Below, piece after piece: positions 55,324 through 64,000 of a stretch of DNA of 64,000 bases. This DNA is from Berghia stephanieae (Eukaryota > Mollusca > Gastropoda > Nudibranchia > Aeolidiidae), in the NCBI GenBank assembly GCA_034508935.3, contig CM067445.1, forward strand, positions 12,950,572 through 13,014,571, given 5' to 3'. The first letter of the stretch is position 1. Each line of letters begins with the position of its first letter. A model generated the notes under the pieces. It was not told the DNA's origin and ran no database searches. It saw nothing but the letters and a program-made list of their open reading frames with translations. The translations under genes and the position numbers were made by a program.

Positions 55324-58300
55324 CTGAAAGGAGTAAGAAGATTAAAACTGAGAATGGCAAAATGATATGCATTTTTTATATAGACTAATAAATTAACATT
55401 TATCATTATCACACTTGATTTGTTGATTTCGAAGGTACCTTGTGCGGCTTGGTGGTCTTATGGCGTATATGGCATTCGCCTTCGGACCGGAAGGTCCAGG
55501 GTTCGAATCCTGCTCTGAGAAAGGTAAAGTTGGGTCATTGGTAAAGGCTCTTTACTCGCATTCTCTCACCATACTCAGGTGTAAAATAGTACCCGGTCGT
55601 TAACAGTTTTGTCTTTCTGAAAACAGGTCTAACAGGTGTATTTTCTCGTCCTATATGTCAAGTGTTACTAATGGCTAAGGACCTCAAACATAGCGCTTTG
55701 AACACGTTTAGGACAAATTATGCTTTAGAATTATTCACGATTATTGATGTTATCCTGTAATATTTGATAATTTTACCAGCGGTTTTATCAGCAAACAGGA
55801 GAAACCGGATAAAGCAAGGATTGCGGAAACGAGACAAATCCTTGCTAGATCTGATTCCTGATGTGTCCGATTCCAGAGGTAAAAATCAAAGAGTCCTTGG
55901 CGGAAACGTGACTTATGTTGATTATAATAACAAGAAATGAAGTGGGTAGAAAAGTGCCAGAAGACAATTATAGAGAATATAAACTTTGTGACGATGAGGG
56001 TTCAAACTCACGACCCTACTGATACGACAACGCCGCTTGGCCGCCAACGGGACGCTCTGCAATCAACGTCATCCGCAGAGTTGCAAAACGTCCCTCTCGC
56101 AGCCAGGGCGGAGTTCTCGTAACAGTAGAGTCGACGGTTCGAACCCGCATCGCCGCAAAGTTTTTATTCTCTTTTGTTTCCTGGCACCTTTCTACCCCCT
56201 TCAAGTCTTTTGCTTCCTGGCACCTTTCTACCCCCTTCAAGTCTTTTGTTTCCTGGCACCTTTCTACCCCTTTAAGTCTTTTGTTTCCTGGCACCTTTCT
56301 ACCCCCTTCAAGTCTTTTGTGACCTGGCACCTTTCTACCCCCTTCAAGTCTTTTGTGACCTGGCACCTTTCTACCCCCTTCAAGTCTTTTGTTTCCTGGC
56401 ACCTTTCTACCCCCTTCAAGTCTTTTGTTTCCTGGCACCTTTCTACCCCTTCAATTCTTTTGTTTCCTGGCACCTTTCTACCCCCTTCAAGTCTTTTGTT
56501 TCCTGGCACCTTTCTACCCCCTTCAAGTCTTTTGTTTCCTGGCACCTTTCTACCCCCTTCAAGTCTTTTGTTTCCTGGCACCTTTCTACCCCTTTCAAGT
56601 CTTTTGTTTCCTGGCACCTTTCTACCCCCTTCAAGTCTTTTGTTTCCTGGCACCTTTCTACCCCCTTCAAGTCTTTTGTTTCCTGGCACCTTTCTACCCC
56701 CTTCAAGTCTTTTGTTTCCTTGCAACCTTCTACCCCCTTCAAGTCTTTTGTTTCCTGGCACCTTTCTACCCCATTCAAGTCTTTTGTTTCCTGGCAACTT
56801 TCTACCCCCTTCAAGTCTTTTGTTTCCTGGCACCTTTCTACCCCTTCAAGTCTTTTGTTTCCTGGCAACTTTCTACCCCCTTCAAGTCTTTTGTTTCCTG
56901 GCACCTTTCTACCCCCTTCAAGTCTTTTGTTTCCTGGCACCACCTTTCTACCCCCTTCAAGTCTTTTGTTTCCTTGCAACCTTCTACCCCCTTCAAGTCT
57001 TTTGTTTCCTGGCACCACCTTTCTACCCCCTTCAAGTCTTTTGTTTCCTGGCACCTTTCTACCCCCTTCAAGTCTTTTGTTTCCTGGCACCACCTTTCTA
57101 CCCCCTTCAAGTCTTTTGTTTCCTGGCACCTTTCTACCCCTTCAAGTCTTTTGTTTCCTGGCACCTTTCTACCCCCTTCAAGTCTTTTGTGACCTGGCAC
57201 CTTTCTACCCCCTTCAAGTATTTTGTGACCTGGCACCTTTCTACCCCCTTCAAGTCTTTTGTTTCCTGGCACCTTTCTACCCCCTTCAAGTCTTTTATTT
57301 CCTGGCACCTTTCTACCCCCTTCAAGTCTTTTGTTTCCTTGCAACCTTCTACCCCCTTCAAGTCTTTTGTTTCCTGGCACCTTTCTACCCCCTTCAAGTC
57401 TTTTGTTTCCTGGCACCTTTCTACCCCTTCAAGTCTTTTGTTTCCTGGCAACTTTCTACCCCCTTCAAGTCTTTTGTTTCCTGGCACCTTTCTACCCCCT
57501 TCAAGTCTTTTGTTTCCTGGCACCACCTTTCTACCCCCTTCAAGTCTTTTGTTTCCTTGCAACCTTCTACCCCCTTCAAGTCTTTTGTTTCCTGGCACCA
57601 CCTTTCTACCCCCTTCAAGTCTTTTGTTTCCTGGCACCTTTCTACCCCCTTCAAGTCTTTTGTTTCCTGGCACCACCTTTCTACCCCCTTCAAGTCTTTT
57701 GTTTCCTGGCACCTTTCTACCCCTTCAAGTCTTTTGTTTCCTGGCACCTTTCTACCCCCTTCATGTCTTTTGTGACCTGGCACCTTTCTACCCCCTTCAA
57801 GTCTTTTGTGACCTGGCACCTTTCTACCCCCTTCAAGTCTTTTGTTTCCTGGCACCTTTCTACCCCCTTCAAGTCTTTTATTTCCTGGCACCTTTCTACC
57901 CCTTCAAGTCTTTTGTTTCCTGGCACCTTTCTACCCCCTTCAAGTCTTTTGTTTCCTGGCACCTTTCTATCCCCTTCAAGTCTTTTGTTTCTTGGCACCT
58001 TTCTACCCCTTTCAAGTCTTTTGTTTCCTGGCACCTTTCTACCCCCTTCAAGTCTTTTGTTTCCTGGCACCTTTCTACCCCTTCAAGTCTTTTGTTTCCT
58101 GGCACCTTTCTACCCCCTTCAAGTCTTTTGTTTCCTGGCACCTTTCTACCCCCTTCAAGTCTTTTGTTTCCTTGCAACCTTCTACCCCCTTCAAGTCTTT
58201 TGTTTCCTGGCACCTTTCTACCCCCTTCAAGTCTCTTGTTTCCTGGCACCACCTTTCTACCGCCTTCAAGTCTTTTGTTTCCTGGCACCTTTCTACCCCC

Positions 58301-61300
58301 TTCAAGTCTTTTGTTTCCTGGCAGCTTTCTACCCCCTTCAAGTCTTTTGTTTCCTGGCACCTTTCTACCCCTTCAAGTCTTTTGTTTCCTGGCACCTTTC
58401 TACCCCCTTCAAGTCTTTTGTGACCTGGCACCTTTCTGCCCCTTCAAGTCTTTTGTTTCCTGGCACCTTTCTACCCCCTTCAAGTCTTTTGTTTCCTGGC
58501 ACCTTTCTACCCCCTTCAAGTCTTTTGTTTCCTTGCAACCTTCTACCCCCTTCAAGTCTTTTGTTTCCTGGCACCACCTTTCTACCCCATTCAAGTCTTT
58601 TGTGACCTGGCACCACCTTTCTACCCCCTTCAAGTCTTTTGTTTCCTGGCAACTTTCTACCCCCTTCAAGTCTTTTGTTTCCTGGCACCTTTCTACCCCC
58701 TTCAAGTCTTTTGTTTCCTGGCACCTTTCTACCCCCTTCAAGTCTTTTGTTTCCTGGCACCACCTTTCTACCCCCTTCAAGTCTTTTGTTTCCTGGCACC
58801 TTTCTACCCCCTTCAAGTCTTTTGTTTCCTGGCAACTTTCTACCCCTTTCAAGTCTTTTGTTTCCTGGCACCTTTCTACCCCCTCCAAGTCTTTTGTTTC
58901 CTGGCAACTTTCTACCCCTTCAAGTCTTTTGTTTCCTGGCACCTTTCTACCCCCTTCAAGTCTTTTGTTTCCTGGCACCTTTCTACCCCCTTCAAGTCTT
59001 TTGTTTCCTGGCACCACCTTTCTACCCCCTTCAAGTCTTTTGTTTCCTGGCACCTTTCTACCCCCTTCAAGTCTTTTGTTTCCTGGCACCTTTCTACCCC
59101 CTTCAAGTCTTTTGTTTCCTGGCACCACCTTTCTACCCCCTTCAAGTCTTTTGTTTCCTGGCACCTTTCTACCCCCTTCAAGTCTTTTGTTTCCTGGCAC
59201 CACCTTTCTACCCCCTTCAAGTCTTTTGTTTCCTGGCACCTTTCTACCCCCTTCAAGTCTTTTGTTTCCTGGCACCACCTTTCTACCCCCTTCAAGTCTT
59301 TTGTTTCCTGGCACCACCTTTCTACCCCCTTCAAGTCTTTCCTTGGCTTGTACATTTTTGCACGGATTTTATCGAATTTTAAGACCATTTGTGTTTACCT
59401 TTTTCGATTTTAAGTAAAAACACAGTGGGCTATTTGAATCTAATTACAACGATCGACGATGAACATCGAAAATGATAACTCCTAATTATTGTTATAACTT
59501 TTCACCCCAACACCAACGTACAATACGACACACAATTAATAATACACCGAATTTAGAAACAGTGAACATTTTGAGATCTTTTGAATAATTCAAGGCATAC
59601 AGAAAAATAACAAAAAGAGGAAATAAAGGTGGAAGGAAACAAAAACAAAAACAAAGAGAAGCCAAAGAAAACATCAAAAACAATTCAGTCAAATTAAAAT
59701 GCAATAATTTAAATTCTACTCATAACAATGACGGAAGGCAACGGAAAACCACCGTCACTAACAAACTTTCCCAGGACATCAGCTGACGTTGAACGTTTGA
59801 AACTGGTGCGAAATGAAACAATCACGTTGGCCAATTGGAATATACGTACATTAAACCATTTAGGAAAATTTGAAAACGTTATTCAAGAAATAAAAAAAGT
59901 TGCAAATTAACATCCTTGGTATCTTAGAAACGAAGTGTAAAGAGAGGGAGTAGTTAAAGAAGGGAGTGAGACAAGGTTGTGTCTTATCACCGAACCTTTT
60001 TAACATATATAGTGAAATATTATTGACAGAAATTGAAGACATGAAAGGTGTCGTCGTTGGAGGGCAGAATATGAATAGCATAAGATACGCAGGCATTGAT
60101 GGCAAAAATATACGGCTAATCACCAATCTATATTGGCATCAAAAAGCAGCCATCAGGATTCAGGGCGATCTGTCACCTTTCACGCCAATTAAAAGAGGAG
60201 TTCGTCAAGGATGTATCCTCTCTCCATATCTATTTAACCTGTACACAGAATTTATCTTCCGTAAAACCGAGCACATTCCAGGTATTGTTAGCCGTATTGT
60301 TATTGGAGGTAGGAGGATAAATAATCTGAGATATGCAGATGATACAGTATTGTTGGCATCGAACGAGACAAATCTACAGATCCTTGCAAATCAAGTAAAC
60401 CTGAACAGTACAGCAAAGGGTCTAGAGATGAATGTTCAAAAGACGAAGGTAATGGTCATGTCAAAGAAGCCTGAAAAAAGCGCAAAAAATCCAAATTAAT
60501 AATCAAAACATCGAACAAGTAGATTCTTTTAAATATCTTGGACAATGACCAACAACGGAAAGAATGAGCTGGAAGTGAAAAACAGGATTGCTATAGCTAA
60601 GTCGAGGTTCAGTCAACTGAATAACATTTTAACTTCGCAACAAACGCAGATGAAAACGAGAATAAGAATACTCAAATGTTATGTCCACTCAACACTTCTC
60701 TACGGCTCAGAAACATGGACCTTGAACAAACAAATAGAGAAAAGAATTGAGGCCTTTGAAATGTGGACTTTCCGTCGCCTTGGAAAAATCAGTTGGAAAG
60801 AAAAGAAAACAAATCAAGAAGTCTGTGACATCCTTGATATCAGACCGACCCTAATGAAAGTAATAAAAACAAGAAAACTTAAGTATTTTGGACACCTAAG
60901 ACGCCATCAAACTGTCAACAAGGACATTCTTGAGGGTAGAGTTGAGTGGAAAAGAGGAAGAGGCAGGCCAGCAAGAACTTGGATAGATGATGTGAGGACA
61001 TGGACGGGATTGTCGGCAGCCGAATGCAGTCAGCAAGCTGTCAACAGGGAAGATTGGCGTGTCATTTCAAGTCGACCTCAACCCATGAGATGACACTGGA
61101 AGAAGAAGAAGATACGCAGACGATGGTATTCTGATGGCATATTCTTCAAAAAACGTGCAGAAAATTTTAGATATACTGGTGAGCAAAAGTGAAGAGCTGG
61201 GCCTGAAATTAAATGTTAAGAAAACCGAATATGCATGGTGGTCTCAAAGAATGACAACAACACGCTCTTCCACTTGTCAAGCAAAGGAGAGACCATCAAA

Positions 61301-63624
61301 CAAGAAAAGAAATTTAAATATTTAGGCACTATCATTACCCATGACGCACGTGACATAGAGGATATAAAACAAAGAATACAATAGCAAAAAACGTGTTCTA
61401 TAAAATGCAACAACTAAAGTTGAAGACCAGAATGAAAGTAGTAGAAACATATGTTGTAACGTATCCTTTTATGCGGTTGTGAAATGTGGACGCTTGACAA
61501 AGAATGTAAGAGGAGATTAGAGGGCATTTGAGATGTGGGTATATAGAAGCATGTTGAGGCTATCATGGATAGACAAGTATACGAACGAGGAAGTGTTGAC
61601 GAAGGTGAGAAAAGGAAGAATGTTGATCGATGCCATTAGAAAGAGGCAGTTACGGTTTCTGGGACACGTGTGGAGAAGAGACGGAAGAGACAAGTTGGTA
61701 ACATCTGATATGATCGAAGGTAAGAGAGCTAGAGGAAGACAAAGAATGACATATCTAAAATTTAAAAAGCAACGCAGATTTCATGCCCATCGCAGAGGAT
61801 CGTGATTCGATGAGACAGCTGACCGGCAACGTGCACAAGAACGATTGATGATGATGATGATGATGATGATGATAAAACATAACATCATCTTTTGACTCGG
61901 TGGCTCAGCCAAACGGTGTCTTGTCTTGTCACATAAGTCAAGCGAAAGACAGCGTAGTCATTGGCCGAAAGGGTGGCAATGCTCGTGAAAAATTCTGGTC
62001 CGGACGTTGTCTTTGGGGAAGGCAATTAACACATTATCCCACTCCACACCAGGTCCTGTGAATAAGAACTTGTTTATAGGCAGTGATGGAAATTGTAGTC
62101 TTCGTACAAAAAGACGCCTAACATGTAACTGATACCGTATGAAATAGTACCGTGTCATATGGCCTGCTGGGGAATAAAAGAAACATTGAAGCGTATTGAG
62201 CATGGTAAATAAGTGGAAATGCCCAATATATATATTCTTTTTTATTTATTCATTTTGTTAAGGGCTTCGGATTAGAATAAATATATAAGTTACACCTGGG
62301 TACGATGAGCAATTGTGAGTAAAAATGAGTAAAGACCCCCTTTTTCCCAAGGATTCAACTATTTCGACGAGTGAGGCTCGAACCCAGGACGTCCGAGCTG
62401 AAAGTGAGTGTCATACCACAAGACCACATAGTAGGAATAGAAATGGACCCCAAATTTAAATGATTTTGACTACAATTTCAGTTTACAGCAAATATTTCAT
62501 TCGGACATAATGCTGCTTTTAACGATGAGTCATATATTTTCATAACAATTTTATCCTACAGATCCTACCTCTGAATCTGTCATCCCATGGCTCCAGCAGA
62601 CTTCCGCTTTCTTCACTTTGTTCATTAATAAACTTGATAAATATGAAAGTTCTTGGTGTAGTATGAACGGGTAGACAAGTTCAAAGTTGTCATAGGCAAG
62701 ATCTATAGTTGTAGTAGGGCCACAGTCCTGAGACGGGAACACATCCAAATCGTTACACAAATAACAGAAAATATTTTTAGCTGAATAGACCAACAAAGCA
62801 GGAATCTCAGGCAAGTCATGACACAGGTCTTTCAGGACTTTGTTGGCGTTCTCTGGGCATGAGGAGTAGTACTTCTGTGGTATCTGAGCTGGCAGATCAG
62901 GGGTTTTACACCGATGGCCATAAACATTGATGGGGGTAAATGAGCATGTGTAGTCAGTGTTTTCAGAATTTAGTAGCGACTTCAACAATTCATGTCGATC
63001 TGTATGGTGAAGCATGTCCGTTTGACTCTTTGTGTCATTGCAATTAATCCCAATTGGAACTCGCTTTGATCCTCTTTCCATCCCGTTGTTACAGACGGCA
63101 CAGTACACGTTACGAAATACTAACCCTGTGTCGAGATGAAGTAATGGAATCTTGGAATCTATATTGTTTAAAGGAGTTACACAACCAAGTAATTCGCCAA
63201 ATTCAGAAAAGGATTCAGGACATGTCGCTACACTCATATAAGTTGCGTCTTGAAAACGATCAATTTGAGTACAACTTGTTTCTTTGAAAAGTTTCGTCAT
63301 CTCATCTCCATTGAAAGAGCTTTGTGATGGAAAATTATTGACCCAGTCAGCTGATGGACAACACGTTCCTTTCCGTGTGCATTCTATGTCACAAGTACAA
63401 GGAAAACAGACGGGGTAGTTACAGAAACCCGGGTTTGTAACCAGTTTCCCATTTACGCATTCACGTCCACAAAAATCATTGTGGACATCCGGCCAATTTC
63501 CTGACCTTATTTCTCCTTCAATCGCTTTTGATGTAAATTTTCCATCGACCAACACATTTGAATTTTTGATTTGAACGAAAACAAAAAGAAACATCTGTAG
63601 TCCAAAAGTTATTTTGCCAAACAT
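54448..63624 (-). CDS. Receptor-like protein with cysteine-rich/somatomedin-B-like head and CAVCN boxes, two exons
   Basis: Exon 1 (62569-63624) and exon 2 (54448-55323) join in phase 0 into 643 codons. A signal peptide (about 1-24) is followed by a cysteine-rich, somatomedin-B-like segment (52-89), VFRNVYCAVCNNG (169-181) and YSAKNIFCYLC (280-290). Exon 2 opens DGCTPVSCPVGKVF, a block typical of molluscan Mth2-like receptors, continues with an extracellular domain ending in a LCPFVSLK segment, then a hydrophobic stretch (about 27 residues) that looks like a first transmembrane helix, and stops. No strong donor was found before the stop and no 7TM exon is visible to the left. It is either a one-pass protein, a truncated receptor, or uses a weak donor. 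The 7.2 kb intron holds the 36-bp array and LINEs. Confidence 0.75.
55440..55731 (+). mobile_element. tRNA-headed SINE, family 1, diverged
   Basis: Head with GGTGGTCTTATGG and GGGTTCGAATCC; body and tail recognisable. Lies in the receptor-like gene intron, opposite strand. Confidence 0.75.
55937..56215. repeat. Palindromic element whose end matches the 36-bp array
   Basis: Left arm (gaagtgggtagaaaagtgcc, actttgtgacgatgagggttc) is repeated in reverse at 56100-56215 (gaacccgcatcgccgcaaag, ggcacctttctaccccctt). Arms of about 105 bp around a centre of about 60 bp. The right arm's outer end is the first unit of the array. Confidence 0.75.
56180..59338 (+). repeat. 36-bp tandem array, about 88 units
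   Basis: Unit tttcctggcacctttctacc plus the rest of a 36-bp period. Variants: cacCACC (39 bp), one C fewer (35 bp), gtgacc, and ttgcaacc. Strongly pyrimidine-rich on the plus strand. Open frames across it are artefacts. Confidence 0.95.
59339..59712. other. No gene seen
   Basis: Unique AT-rich intron sequence between the 36-bp array and the LINEs. Confidence 0.5.
59713..61875 (+). mobile_element. RTE-like LINE, decayed, split by another LINE
   Basis: Pieces at 59713-60092 and 61109-61875. The first carries an endonuclease start (ANWNIRTLNHLGKFENV) and, after an internal loss near 59.94 kb, the RT block GVRQGCVLSPNLFNIYSEI to NSIRYA. The second resumes at RYADDGILMAY and continues through the C-terminal region (RKRQLRFLGHVWRRDGRDK), ending in (GAT)n. 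Frames are interrupted several times (for example near 61.32 and 61.5 kb). RTE-type order and a trinucleotide tail support the class. Confidence 0.8.
60093..61108 (+). mobile_element. RTE-like LINE inserted into the LINE above
   Basis: Flanked by an 11-bp duplication (aagatacgcag at 60082-60092 and 61109-61119). 5'-truncated inside RT: RQGCILSPYLFNLYTEF, YADDTVLLAS, then GSETWTLNK and the RGRGRPARTWIDDVRTWTG end. The frame breaks once, near 60.5 kb, between the RT and the C-terminal part (60545-61093). It ends in (GAA)n. Confidence 0.85.
61968..62180 (-). other. Open stretch behind a good splice acceptor, unassigned
   Basis: A pyrimidine tract ending TTTTATTCCCCAG (minus strand, near 62168) precedes an open frame containing RRLQFPSLPINKFLFTGPG and EWDNVLIAFPKDNV. 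Its phase does not fit the donor of exon 1 of the neighbouring receptor-like gene, and no donor was identified. Not recognised; it may be chance. Confidence 0.15.
62290..62432 (-). mobile_element. SINE family 1 fragment
   Basis: Head and front half reversed, about 140 bp left of exon 1 of the receptor-like gene. Confidence 0.68.
62569..63624 (-). CDS. Exon 1 of the CAVCN receptor-like gene
   Basis: 352 codons from the first ATG, ending at donor GAG|GTAGGA in phase 0. Carries the signal peptide, the cysteine-rich head and both cysteine boxes. Confidence 0.82.
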
Positions 63625-63767
63625 CTCTTATCTTCGATTCGCTGAAAGAAAAGAAAATTTAAAAATTCCAAATCCGATAACATGTGACAAATTGGCCCAA
63701 GACGGTATTATTCTCTACAATGAAGATACCAAAAGCTTGACTGTTCTCACCAAGACATGGTTCAATT

Positions 63768-63935
63768 ATTGAATAATGCTTTGAACGCGTTGAATAAGAG
63801 ATGTATTCAACGATTGCAAAATATTTTCGCACATTTTATTGGTGTCAAATTAGGTGTAAAAGACAGCTGATTGGTAATTATAAAGAGTCTTTCGGTGCGC
63901 AAGAATACAAATCGAACGTTTTTAGTTTTGGGTCA
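63768..63935 (+). repeat. Dispersed repeat Q
   Basis: Second copy, just upstream of the start of the receptor-like gene on the minus strand. Confidence 0.6.
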
Positions 63936-64000
63936 AATTTTCATTCAAGCAGAAGGAGAAAGATACAAATTACGGTAATTAGAAGTAGATACTAATACTA

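Noticed and set aside
56180-59338. CRISPR-like array
   Set aside because: The 36-bp period resembles a CRISPR repeat length, but there are no unique spacers and the DNA is animal.
56037-59417. An 1126-residue open frame, and many shorter ones on both strands
   Set aside because: The 36-bp unit has no stop in several frames, so any frame stays open. Unit-length changes of one base shift frames freely. It lies in an intron of a minus-strand gene.

Overview
This is animal (eukaryotic) DNA: genes split by introns with GT-AG borders, tRNA-derived SINEs, LINEs, Ty3/gypsy elements and long simple repeats fill the window. The CsRn1-type gypsy elements and a receptor-like gene family with a somatomedin B domain and CAVCN boxes point to a mollusc, most likely a gastropod. 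That placement is an inference. Nothing prokaryotic is present.

Three host genes were resolved, all on the minus strand. (1) At the left edge (981-7149) lie the first three exons of a secreted or receptor-like gene with a signal peptide and a somatomedin B domain; all splice phases agree and the gene runs off the window. (2) At 37877-45570 lies a complete six-exon CCDC134 gene of 238 codons, most of whose exons are too short to stand out as open frames. It ends in HTEL, an ER-retention-like tail. (3) At 54448-63624 lies a two-exon paralogue-like relative of gene 1, with a 7.2 kb intron; its open frame stops just after what looks like a first membrane segment. A fourth, fragmentary candidate is a signal-peptide exon at 13317-13402 with an RFX X-box about 90 bp upstream.

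Mobile DNA: a minus-strand CsRn1-like gypsy element at 18073-24205 contains an I-group LINE (19457-21250, 14-bp target duplication). A second minus-strand gypsy element (45871-50119) sits inside a small palindromic element. A shortened plus-strand gypsy element lies at 33738-36015. A RTE-like LINE at 59713-61875 is itself split by another RTE-like LINE (60093-61108, 11-bp duplication). Around sixteen copies of one tRNA-headed SINE, six of a second, two of a third, and seven copies of an approximately 530-bp retroposon are scattered through introns and intergenic DNA.

Tandem arrays are the most striking part of the window: 23/25-bp (10.03-11.36 kb), about 90-bp (16.68-17.8 kb), 22-bp (28.53-29.22 kb), 55-bp (42.03-42.75 kb), 23-bp (51.65-52.33 kb) and 36-bp (56.16-59.34 kb). 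For three of these (55-bp, 23-bp at 51.65 kb, 36-bp), and probably a fourth (90-bp), the monomer can be traced to part of a dispersed element whose unamplified copy is also in this window. The window therefore appears to show several satellites at birth.
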